64,000 nt of DNA from Axinella damicornis (taxonomy: Eukaryota; Porifera; Demospongiae; Axinellida; Axinellidae): NCBI GenBank assembly GCA_963931865.1, contig OZ007515.1:2632511-2696510 (forward strand). The letters are read 5' to 3'. The position numbers were made by a program, and so were the translations under genes. The notes beneath the pieces are model-generated. The model was given only the letters and a program-made list of their open reading frames with translations. It was not told the DNA's origin and did not search any database. Numbering within the stretch: the stretch's first letter is position 1; each line of letters starts with the position of its first letter. Positions 35,501-46,652 of this stretch are shown one piece after another.

Positions 35501-38500
35501 TTCAAGAACATCACAAAGCTAGCAGCAGCCACAAAAATGGACCAACCCTTAAAAATTGGGAAGTTTGGAGTTGGTTTTTGCTCTGTGTATCATATCACAG
35601 ACATCCCTTCCTTTGTCAGTTGTGAATTTTTGAACATCTTTGACCCAACACTCAAGTATCTTGGCAAGGTAGTCAAGGATAGCACAAAGCCAGGTAAGAG
35701 GCTCAGGTTCACCGACAAGATTGTGGCCTCCTCAAAGCAGCTTGCCCCATATGCTGGTTTATATGGTTTTGACCCCAAAAAACATTATCATGGAACTATC
35801 TTTCGATTTCCCTTCCGCACTTCACCCAGTGATATTAGCCACATTGCCTACAACGAAGTCCACATCAAGCAACTCATCACAGACCTTAAAAATTCTGGAT
35901 CTAGGCTACTCCTTTTCCTCAGAAATGTCCAACAAATTAGCTTTAGTCGCATTGATGCAGGTGACAGGAAACCAAAGCTACTGATGGAAGTCACACGGAA
36001 TCAAGTCAATGAAGTATGGTCAAAGTCATCTGAATGTTTGGCTCACATTTGCCATTATAGAATAACTTCACTTCCTGAGCAATACTGGCTAGTGTCTTCA
36101 CACACTGGTAACATTGAATATGAAACAGGAAAAAAATATGCCACTGCCTCTGTTGCTTGTTTACTGGATATTAAATCCATAGCTAAGCGATCCAAAAAAC
36201 AAACTACCTGCTACCTTCCAAACCCCATTAAGGGTGAAGTGTTCTGCTTCCTCCCTCTGACTGTACAGACTGGACTACCTGTTCATGTGAGCAGTAACTT
36301 TGCTGTCATGACTGACCGCAGGGGGATCCGATCCTCGGATGATGACAATCACATCACAGATGAGGTGCAGTGGAACACTGACTTGATGAACCAAATCATT
36401 CCCAAGGCTTACCACTCCCTACTGGAAGCACTGCAGTGCATGTGTGTGCAGGGAAGTGTTCACCAGGAGGCCTACGATTTCTTCTGCCTTTGGCTTCTCA
36501 AAGATTCTCTAAAAACACATAATCCATGGGACACTGTCATACACCCACTGTTTGAACTAATTTCATCCAGTGAACTGTTCTATTCAAAGTGCACAGCACA
36601 ATGGATTACATTATTGGACAGCAAGTTTCTATCTCCACAGATTCTCTGCCACCCTTCCGCCCACTCTACACCTCAGTGTGTAATCAGTGTAGTAGAAAGT
36701 CTTCATCTACCACTTGTGAATCTTCCCGCTCATTACCAGGAGCATCTGTCACTGGATGATATTCAGTCATGCACTGTTGATGAGAAAAGTTTCTTAGATA
36801 TATTTTTTGATAACATTAGTTCTCTTAGGCAGATCCGCAATGAAGTTCTTCGTTGTTTGCTACTAGCTTTTGCTGTTGACTCAACACGCCAAAAGGAGTA
36901 TCTGCAAGAGTACCTTCAAAGCAATGAAAGCATCCCGTGCACTCCAAAGGGGGCACAACTCAAAAGGTGCAGTGACCTTATTGATCCAAATGCATATTTT
37001 GCAAAGCTATATTACCCAAAGGACAGCATGTTTCCCATTAAAGATTTTCACACCAACAAATTGATCAACACAGCATTACTTCAGCTGGAAATGATCAGTA
37101 ATTCTTTGCCATGGAGCATGCTTACAGAGCGGGCCAGGGCAATCCATGAACTTTACATCAAGGACAGGTGCAAGGCACTTGAAAGGGTCAGGCTATTGAT
37201 AAAATGCATCAATAATAACATTTCACAGTCCACTGATGATTCACTGGAAGTTGAAGCCTGTTCAGATGTGGTTGAAGCCCGAGAGCTGGCAACCATCAAC
37301 TTCCTACCAGTGATGCGAAAGCCACCAGACTATTCCTTGACATGGTATAGTGATTTGTTTGATGGACAAGTCAATTTACTGAGTCCAAGTGAGCTCCTCT
37401 GCGGTGAGCATCATATAATTCTTGCTGGCTCCAAGGCACCCATTGTCTGTGAAGCTCAACTTAAGGAGGGAGGATGTGGACATATTCCACAAAGTGTGCA
37501 ATCCTTTCTAGGCATTCACACTTGTGTAAAAACTGGCACAGTTGTTAGTCAATTGTGCCAACTCATTGAAACCTTTAGTTCGCAACCTGAATTATGTATT
37601 ACATGGACAGAGAAAGCATGCTCCGAAATATACACATTCCTGGAAAGAAACCTTTCTGCAAGTCAGGAGGAAGACTTTAGTAATCTACGAGACACCAATT
37701 CCGTGTGGACTGGCAAAGAATTTGTTAAGCCTCAAGCATGCACAGTGGCAACTACTTGGGCTCACAATGGCCCTTACCTCTTTCGACTACCAGATATCTT
37801 ACAGCATAAACCCAACCTAGTTGCAGCTCTTGCCATCAAGGAATGCTTCTTGCTCAATGACTTCCTAGGAGGCCTGCAGGAAATGTATGAGGACTTTGGC
37901 TCTGAGCCAGTGAGTGAGAAGTGTCAGAAACTCATTCCAACTCTGGTAGATGAAATTACCAACATAAAAGATCTCCCAGAAAGTATGACGTGCTATCTAC
38001 CGGACACATCTTTTGCAATGTGTGAAGCCAGCAGACTAGTTTACAATGATGCTAAATGGTGTGAAGTTGATGAAGAGTATACATTTGTAAACAATAAAAT
38101 ACCACGTGAGTCAGCAATAAAACTAGGAGTGAAGCTGGTCCGAAGCAAATTACTACAGCGGTATGAATCATTTGCTGGAGAAGAATTTGGCCAGTGTGAG
38201 CTGTTAACACAGAGGATCAAAAACATCCTGAGAGAGTATCCATTGGACATAACAATTCTCAAAGAGCTGCTTCAAAATGCTGATGATTCAAAAGCTACAA
38301 GGATGTATGTTATTCTTGACAAACGAAAGCATGGGACAAAGAAACTACCATCAAATGAGTGGAAGGACCTGCAGGGACCTTCAGTTCTTGTTTGGAATGA
38401 TAGTATCTTCAGTGAAAGTGACATCAAGGGAATTCAAGCTTTGGGGCTTGGAAGTAAAAGATCTGATGCAGAAACCATTGGCCAGTATGGCATTGGATTT

Positions 38501-41500
38501 AATGTGGTCTACCACCTCACAGACTGTCCCAGCTTTATTACAAATGGAAGCACATTGTGTGTTTTTGACCCTCACTGTCGATATGTGCCTGGAGCTGGTG
38601 TGCTGAGACCAGGAAGGAGATTTGACAACCTTGATGAAAAATTCTGGTCAAACTGGGCGGATCTGAAGTCAGCATATCTTCGGGAAGGTGTGTCAGGTTG
38701 TCCTAATGAAATGAAAGGAGGGTCTTTGTTTCGATTTCCTCTGCGCTTCACTGAAGAGCTAATGAAACAGTCAGAGGTAGTAGATCACGAGAAACATCAT
38801 AGCTTTACCGTACCATTATCTCCTTCAAGAATGGAACAGTATCTTAAACAATGGGCTCCAGAAATGAAGGAGGCTCTCATCTTCTTGAATCATGTAACAG
38901 ATCTAAAGTTTTACATGATTGAAGATCAACAGAAACCTAAAATGAAGCTAATTCACCACTTTAAAGTCAAGATCAACCAAATAGCAGTGAACCAGCGTAC
39001 ACAGCTCCATAAAATAGCTTCAGGTTTTGACAGAGATAGTGAATCTCATGTTATCACTTATCCACTTGAACTCATTGACACAGTGCTCAAGAAGACAAAC
39101 AAGTGGCTTGTTCAGCAAGGAATTGGAGACATAGGATGTGGTGATCAAGCGTGGTTATTTGTTTCCAAAGTTAAACCTAACCATGGCATAGCTACGCCTC
39201 TCACTCCAAGTAGCTTCGGAAAGGTGCGTAATGAATACAGGGGAACTTCCAGTGGATCTGGAGCAAGTGGGGTTCCAAGTGACTTCAGTGGGTGTTTCAG
39301 AGGGAAGGTGTTTTGCTTTCTCCCTCTCCCTCTAAATTCAAACCTGCCAGTTCATGTGAATGGAAATTTCATTCTGGATGCATCTCGACGCGATCTATGG
39401 CACCCTACCACGAGAGACAAGCCTGATGACAGAACCAGATGGAACCTGGAATTAATGGAAGCAATTGCTTCATCCTATGCTGACTTTCTAGTAAAGTGTC
39501 AAAACTGGGTCATTATGCCAAGCATATATAAGTCCCATATTGAGATTTGGAGTGATATCCAAACATATTACAGAGTCTTTCCCAGATGGTTAGGCCATGA
39601 TTGTGCACCACCAGAGAGAGAACTATTGGAAGTTGCGAAGATGGTGTATCAAAAGCTTATTGCACAAAACACAATGATTGTTGCAGTCATCAAGAAACTT
39701 CCAACAGCAGCAGCAGCTAAAAGATACCACTCACCATCTCCCAAGCTCATTGACAATTTACAAGTTGAATGGCATCCTTTAATGAATAAGAAGGATCCTT
39801 CAAAACAAGCATATTTTTGGCATCCTGCTGAACATGAAAAATCTTTGATTCCAGTTCTGGAGAGTATTGGAATGCAATTAAGTGCCGCACCCTTGAGTTT
39901 GCAACGTCACTTTTCGGATCAGAAAATTGGACTCCCTGTAGTCTCACGAAAGTCCGTGTATGAATACTACAAGATGTTCCACAAACAAGTAACCTCCACA
40001 AGTTGTCACATCCCTTGTCACATCATTGAAACCACATTTCAGTCAGTGACAAACTTTAAAAGGTTCACTACATACCTCCTTTGCACCTCTAGTGGTGCAG
40101 CAATACATGAAGAGTTTCCTGAGCCACCATTCACTCTTCCTTTGCTATTAACAGCTGATGGACAGCTTCGCATTTTTGCTGAGACTGACAAAGTGATCCA
40201 ATCTGATTTTGCATGGCTGTTTCCTGAAAGTGCAGACAAGTTTCTCCACCCAGAGCTGCTTGAAATTAAGTATGTTCCTACTTACTTCCGGCAACAGTCT
40301 TCAGGAAACTGGGCACTTGTCTACAGTATTCTCTCGGCTGTGCTACCAAATGCATTTTTTGCGCAAAGGGTGCCAAAAGCAGATAAATATGTCCAAATTA
40401 CATCTCTGCTGAAACCTCTATGGAAATGCCTCACAACTGATGTAATATTCTCACACCATTTGGAAGCAGTAGTACGAGAGTGGGCTCTACTGCCATCTAC
40501 AACACATGAACTGTTTTCAACAAAAAATCAGCTTCTTCCTGTTGTACCAGAGGTAACTCCTTCTAGCTCTGTAACACTGAATCTTAATCAGCGCGTCTTT
40601 GAGTTAATCCAAGAGATTGGAATGCCTATTCTTGATGTTAGCATAACCACCCCAGATCAGTGCGGAACATTCTGCCCTAAGTTGTCTGAACCTGAAAGGA
40701 TCCTAACCAATTTGCATTACCTCCACAATGATGCAGATGAATGTCTGTTATCACTCCAGACTAGCGAGTGTGTTGATAATAAAATTTCCTTGCTCTTTGA
40801 ATACCTGAAACAGATCCATTTTGCACATGATAAATCAGAATCAAGCCTCCAGAAGCTAAAATCGCTGCCCCTTTTCAAAAACATTGATGGTAATTTCTGC
40901 ACATTGCTTGGAGATGTGTACATCTGGCCATGCCATATCAGCATGGCAGGCAGTGAGAATTGGCTGAGGAGAGCAAATGCAGTTTTTCTAAAATCGGATG
41001 GTATTTGTAACAAGTTGGGCCCACCATCATTGCTGGGAATTACTGAGATATTTCCCACAGAGGTGTATCTCAAATTTGTCCTTCCTCATTTTCAACTACT
41101 GTCAAATGAAGACAGACTGGAACAACTGCGACACATTCGTGACCAACTCTTCAGTGATGCTCACAATGTTAGCAAGTTGACAGGAGAGTTGCATACAGAG
41201 AGAGTATCAATTGCCTCTCAGTTCATTACAGCATTGAAGCAACTTTCCTGCCTACCAAAAGATGGCATTCTCAGGCCAGTGTGTGAATTCTGTGATCCCA
41301 AAGTACCTATCTTTGTCACATTCCATGAGTCTTCAAGTTTTCCACATAGAGAATTCCGCAATGAAGAATGGCTGGAGTTCTTTCGCAAAATTGGACTGCG
41401 CACAAAAGTCACACAGGATGAGTTTCTTGGGTTTTGCCGCAGAGTATCCAATGGAGAGCACACGAAACTCAGGGAGGCTTCTTCTGTTCTATTACAGTAT

Positions 41501-44398
41501 TTAATTCAGTCCACAGACTGGTATGAACAGTATGAGTTTTTGTCCCAAGTATCAGAAATCCCTTTTGTGTGTGCTGAGAAGTTGGAAAGATTGAGTTGGA
41601 TAAGACAAGTATACCCAGCAGAAAATTGTATCCAACAAGGCAAAAGATGTACTGACTTAACTCAACTCCGCAATGCTGCGCTATTCAATGACTGTGAGCT
41701 TGTATGGACAATGAAACCAGTCATCAAACTTCCCACTCTTCCAAAGGGCAAAAGGGTAGAGAATTTTAAGGCATCTCTGTGCATTAATACACCTCCAACC
41801 TTTCTTGAAGTAGTTCAAAATGTGTGCAATATCTCAGAAACCCGGTTTTCGAAGTTTGAGCTGTTTGACAAGTACCCTGAGAATTGCAGAACGAAGAAAC
41901 GTGCTCACTCTGATAGAGATGAGACATCGCTGCTGCTTACAGTAATGATTAAGAACTTTGAATATCTCAAAATGAAGCTCTGTCCAGAAGACAAGCTTAA
42001 AAGGCTGTGTGGTGTAGCCTGCATCCCTGTGTGTGTGGAAGGGAAGACTAGTGGCATCAGGCACCCAGTGTTGGTTAAACCACAACAAGTAATTGCTTCG
42101 GATACAGAGACACTGAAGCAATTCCATCCCTTCTTGAACCCCCTTCCAGATGAGTTGTATTCTATTCTCCCAGGCCTTCTTTCTGTACTTGGTGTGCAAA
42201 GTGATATTCATCTTGAGCATGTCAGGTTTGCACTTGAGACTGCAAGCATGTTCAGACAGCCACTGGATGTGAACACAGAAAGCACAGTGATGGATCTTCT
42301 CGTAAAGTTGTACTACCTTTTACAAACTGTTAGCCCTACAACAATGCCATCACTGAGCCCCCTCTACCTTCCCAGCACTGGGCACCAGTTAATTGACAGT
42401 AAGCTGGTGCTCTACCACGACACAAGATACTTTGAGAAAGGCCATTTTGATTTGTCCAAAGTGTCATATGATCTATTTTCTCTTGCGTCCTCAACTAGTG
42501 AGGCACATGTGATTACTAAGAGAAAGTTCTGTCGTAGCTTACCATCTAATGTTAGTCCAAAAGCTCTCTTGGAATGTTGCATGGGAAAATTGCATGAAAA
42601 TTGTGCTAATTGCATTGAGAAGACACTCTCGGACTTTGCCAAGAAACTGCAAAAGTCATTGTCATTGGCAGTATTCCCCAAAGCTGCATGTGCTATATTA
42701 AAACACCATTCAAATGGAAAAGAACTCTGTTCCCAGTTCACTGAGTCACTTGGAGTGTTCCTCCAAAACGTTGAGATCTTTTCAGTGAGGAACCTTGAAA
42801 TTAATGTGTTCCTTAAACTTGTCGAGCCAGCACAGAAAATTGGTATGGCAAAAGTGGATTTCCTTCTCCGAAGGAATGAAGAGTCATTTTTGTTGTATGT
42901 TGATTCTGACGTATACGCCCTTCGACCAAACTTCTTTGAGTTGCTAACAAGTGCCATTGTCTCTTGTGTAGCTGAAATTGGTGGAATTGATGTCAAGTCA
43001 CTGAAGGAACCCAATTTATCTGTATCACATCTCCTTAAAGCAGAGACACCCGATGATGTTTCAAAGCTGCTTGAAGACTTAGACGTGCACTTTGAATTTT
43101 CAGATGTGGATCTGCAGGATTCATTTGACCCAAACCTGAAACCCAAACTTGGAAGCTCCATTCCAGAATCATGGCACCACCGATTACAACTAGACATTAA
43201 CAATGTTTTCAGGCCAGAAGAATGGGTAGGGTATGAGGAACGAGAGGGCTTTATTGTGTTTGCATTAGTGGCTCATCGTGTTACTGTCCCTTATGAAGAG
43301 AACTCTGAATCAGAAGAAGTTGAGCCTCTGGAACAGTATTTGATCTACACACATGAAGGTGATGAAGGAGGCAAAGTTGTCAGTGTGATTGAGCTGTACA
43401 AAATTCTCCGTGCTAAGTTGAGAAGATGTGTGAATGAAGAGGCTGGCACAGAGTTGGTACTGTTTGATCCTGATGCTGATTCTGCTCAAGTCTGGAGTCT
43501 TTTAGAAGGTGAAGAGTTTAAGAAAATCAAGAAAGAAATCTGCAAACAGCTCAAGCGTATTTGGATACTACCAGAGACACTCCGAAGGAAGGCAATCAAG
43601 GCACTTTACCTCAAGTGGCACCCTGACAAGAACAGTCATCCTCTTGCTACAAAAGCCTTCCAATTCCTTCAGCGTCAGATTGCAATACTTCAAGAATCCC
43701 CTGAAAATCATGAAGATGGGGAAGAAAGTAGTGCGGACGACCCATGCCCAGATTTTCCGCATTATTTCCTGTTTGATGAGTGGGATGAAATAGCTAGAAG
43801 TCACCGGCGCGCCAGGGAGCAAGAGCATATGCACTTTACTGGCCAAGGAGGCTTTACTGGCCAAAGAGGCTTTACTGCCCAAGGAGGCTTTACTGGCCAA
43901 AGAGGCTTTTCTGGCCAAGGAGGCTTCACATATGGCTTCAACACTCGTCCCAGACCAAACCAGACAACAGCAGCAGTGTGGATAAAACAAGCTAAAGCTG
44001 ACCTAGAAGCCCTCCAGCTCTTGTTCGTTCAAACTGGTCACCACCCACATGTGTGTGCACATGTATGCTTCCTTGCACATGAAGTTGCTGAAAAAGCACT
44101 CAAGGCAGGAATGTATGCTGAATGTGGTCTCCATGCTGAAAGTTTGCGAAACCATGAACTTGAGGGTCATGCTGGAGCACTTGAGCAAGAAAGACCTGCT
44201 CTAACTTTTGGCCTGAGATCTTATGCACGTTCTCTCCGAGACCATTACCTCAAACCCCGCTTTCCAAACCAGTATTCCTCACCCATTGTGCCTTCTGATG
44301 TTTACACACAGGACCAAGCCAGAGATGCCCAAAGCAAAGCTCAGAAGATCTTTGAAATGATGACAAAGGTTGTTCAACCAGAAAATTGTGTACATTAA
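26591..44398 (+). CDS. SACS-like: Sacsin-like giant co-chaperone (3 Hsp90-type modules, J-like domain, HEPN)
   Basis: Sacsin is a large cytoplasmic chaperone regulator linked to Hsp70 and, in vertebrates, to mitochondrial and intermediate-filament upkeep. Exons: 26591-26695, 26817-27075 and 31589-44398; phases agree. About 4390 aa (human 4579), without the N-terminal ubiquitin-like domain. Three GHKL ATPase modules carry [18 protein letters not shown] (residue 36 on), [18 protein letters not shown] (about 1371) and [18 protein letters not shown] (about 2347). A J-like domain has [15 protein letters not shown] (about 4130), and a C-terminal HEPN domain has [16 protein letters not shown] one-base frame change falls near 33800-33825: the first frame ends TPNHAD-stop, and the next frame continues [12 protein letters not shown]. 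This is a true frameshift, an assembly error or a small intron (a GTGTTT...ATGCAG pair at 33750-33822 would also restore the frame). The rest is open, which argues for a working gene. Confidence 0.93.
27183..27262. mobile_element. Palindromic MITE, GAGGCTA family
   Basis: TAGCCTCATTCCCAGGCCCC on the left, AACGAGGCTAG on the right, with the internal CGCAAGCAACGAAAAG motif shared with copies near 4130, 6335 and 47240. Confidence 0.6.
28222..28843. mobile_element. Element nested inside the 28151-29019 transposon
   Basis: Inserted at a TTTATT site, with loosely inverted A/T-rich ends (TGATTTATTAAACAATTATT / AATAATTATAATAAAATCA). It holds a 151-bp palindrome (28231-28381), a duplicated 40-bp motif (GTTGGTGTTGCAGTTGCGAA twice, 28405-28495) and the coding relic described next. 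Confidence 0.65.
28411..28641 (-). pseudogene. Relic of a ZMYM2/QRICH1/KCTD1-type (Crypton-derived) N-terminal region
   Basis: An ATG-started frame encodes [19 protein letters not shown] and then [18 protein letters not shown], the pattern found at the start of Crypton-derived tyrosine-recombinase-like proteins (DUF3504 relatives). The frame soon degenerates into the duplicated 40-bp repeat, and no recombinase domain follows. A transposon relic inside the nested element. Confidence 0.5.
29228..30265. mobile_element. 1.04-kb element with 60-85-bp terminal inverted repeats
   Basis: TGTCTGTATTCGGTGGACTG on the left pairs with CCACCGAACACAGACG on the right. The inverted repeats are built from GGACTGGACT / AGTCCAGTCC steps. 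The interior contains a CTGCTGCTCCCCAATTGC-type repeat whose frames look spurious. Superfamily not determined. Confidence 0.7.
30363..30475. repeat. 24-bp tandem repeat, four copies
   Basis: Unit TAATTGGTAACTTATGCC plus TGTCAC, in the sacsin intron. Confidence 0.9.
43835..43924 (+). repeat. In-frame 18-bp repeat in sacsin (FTGQRG hexapeptide, five units)
   Basis: Five hexapeptides ([30 protein letters not shown]) form a flexible Gly/Gln/Phe linker between the J-like domain and HEPN. The DNA units are nearly identical, indicating recent expansion. Confidence 0.95.
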
Positions 44399-44850
44399 TT
44401 TAAGTTGGTAGTAATTATTGGTACATTTACATAATTTATAGCGCAGAGAGCATGTTTTCAGTATCCTATGTAGAGCTCATCTTCAGAATAACTGTACATG
44501 TTTCACCAGTTTGTCAGTGAATGTATGGTAGAATGATTAGGATGTTACGAAAGTGCCCGGACTACATAATAATATTATATGGGAACTGCCATAGTAAAAT
44601 AATATTGCCAACAGAATTAAGAAGTATTAATTTATCATTAGCTTGTCTTATGTACATAATATAGTATACAAAAATCCCCATATCCACAATCATAATTATA
44701 CTTTGTCACTTTGACAGTGATAAACCTGCATGTGCATGGCCTTGAAAAAAATACACAGATCTGAACAACATGTTTGTTTCACTTAAAATGTACATCATTA
44801 TTAATTACTATAACCACCCCTAAAAGTTTAAACTAAATTAAAAATTTACA
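44399..44850. other. Sacsin 3' flank
   Basis: A/T-rich, non-coding. The part near 44675-44750 matches the flank of the decayed sacsin copy near 19375-19420. Transcript end not determined. Confidence 0.5.
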
Positions 44851-45853
44851 GTGCAACAGAATAACACCAGTCAACAGTCACTTTATAGCATTAAATAAAT
44901 GCCATCGATCGGTGTCTTCACATACTGAGGTTGAACCACAGCTGATTGAGAGGGCTTGTGGGGACTCTTCTTGGTCTTCTTTGCCTTCTTCTTCTTTGGC
45001 TTCTTCTTTGGCTCAAACAGGTCTGTAACGGCTACGGGGAAAGCTGGCATATCGTCCCAACGGGTGAACTGAGCTTGACCCGGGTTTGGTGCCTGAGGAA
45101 GGGACTGCAGCAGCACAGATGGATCCTCCACTTTCACTTCCTGTTGGCACTGAGGAGCAATACCAGGTGGCGTCTTGACGGTCTTGCAACCACTCCCCTT
45201 CTTCAGCTGCAGCTGGCTGGACATAGGTTGTAGTTGATTGATCATTTCAAGACTGCGCCTGTGTAGTGTAGAGAGAAGGGGAACAAGACCAGTCAAGAAT
45301 TGATTTGGTAATGAAGAAATAGTACTAGCTAGGTACAAATGAGTGCAAAAACAGTTGGTGTGAGCAAATGGTTGTATAAATTAGACCAGCATCTATATGC
45401 TACTGGGGCGAGGTACAAAACTGATGAAGGAAAAATCAGAGGTGAGTAAAATCTTTGTGCAGAGCTTGTGATGCAGTTGACGGGACTGAAGCTCAAGTGT
45501 ACAGCTTATCTTGTATACCTTTCTTCACTTTGGCCTTCCAGAACTAATTCAAATGAAGTAGCGTAACGTATACAGCTACATGCTGAAAGCTACCAAGGAC
45601 AGTGTATCGAAACTTGCCATAGGCCAGCATGCATACATTACTTACGTATATGTATACGTAGCTAGCACTTTACTAGCAGTGAAATTTGGTTCTGTTTTGA
45701 AAACTCTAAGTGCAGGTAACTATTGGTCAAGTGCATGCAGGTAGATGACCGTAACATTGGATCCAATGCTGTCCTCTACTAGCTACCACCTTCTGGGAGA
45801 CAGTGAGTGTCACTGCCTCACTGGCCTGCTTACCTTCATTACAGTCTTCTGAT
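44850..45853. repeat. Right copy of a segmental duplication (left copy 19620-23430)
   Basis: Blocks 44850-45290, 45300-45430, 45450-45710 and 45715-45853 match 19620-20050, 21760-21910, 21920-22200 and 23285-23430 in the same order. The sequence between those blocks in the left copy (including exons 1-4 of the coiled-coil gene) is absent here. Confidence 0.85.
44883..45259 (-). pseudogene. Truncated copy of the coiled-coil gene (last exon only)
   Basis: Carries the last exon of the 19652-21478 gene almost unchanged, with its CACTACACAG acceptor, the FTRWDDMPAFPVAVTDLF motif, the Lys-rich block and the TAA. Upstream exons are missing: the sequence jumps directly to what lies 5' of the gene in the left copy. 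Its high identity points to recent duplication or gene conversion. Confidence 0.8.
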
Positions 45854-46652
45854 GCACAGCGATAGCTAGCTAGACTGATGCTAGATGCTGTATGTGTTTC
45901 CCACCTGCAGGACTGAGGAGAGCTGCATGCCAATCAGGAGAATGGCCATCTCAGTGATGATATGAAGAAATTCTTCTGAAAGGTTGAATTGTAAACAGGT
46001 CAAAGCAAAACTGGAAGTCAAAAGCTATAATGCTGCGGTTTATTCAGTGCCCCCTAGAGGTATCCGATATCACTGTGCATGTGACCAGGTATAGTGATGC
46101 ATTGAGATGTGTGTATGCATTGTAGGTATCATTCACTTTTTGAAAGGTCGTGCCAGTGCAGAAACATGTTTACGAGTCAAAGCAAGCCTTTTAGTAATAC
46201 CAATTCAACTGATTACTTGTTTCCAGTGATAAAAAGTACACAAATCCTACTGGTGTTTCCAACTCGGCAACTGCATCCACCAACTGGCGGGTTGAACACT
46301 GCTCTGGCAGCACTCAGCGAACTGATGAGGAGGACCAAAGAGTAATTATAATTGAGTAAATAAAAATGCACACTGCATACGGGTGAACAATTTCATCAGT
46401 AATACTAGAACTTAGCTAATGTACCGCCTCAGTATGTCATAATAATTACTTGGATATGAGTGCTAACAGCAGGTGTGCTTACATATTATGCGGAAGTATT
46501 AGCTATCGTGGGCGTAGGCTATTACTCCCACGCTATTCTAAAATCTGAATTCTAAAAATAGGATATAGCTAGAGGTCTATAACGTGACAGTGCATTTTTC
46601 AGTGCTAACGTAGTCCAAGTTACACCATCGTCCATTGTGTTTAGCTCGTAAG
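45854..46652. other. Upstream region of the H3-tail/vWA gene
   Basis: No gene recognised. It should contain the promoter and 5' UTR of the gene starting at 46653. A short open frame at 46109-46345 has no splice support or similarity. Confidence 0.4.

Noticed and set aside
42412..43203. 263-aa minus-strand frame opposite sacsin
   Set aside because: Antisense shadow of the sacsin coding exon with Ser/Arg-biased composition; no family resemblance.
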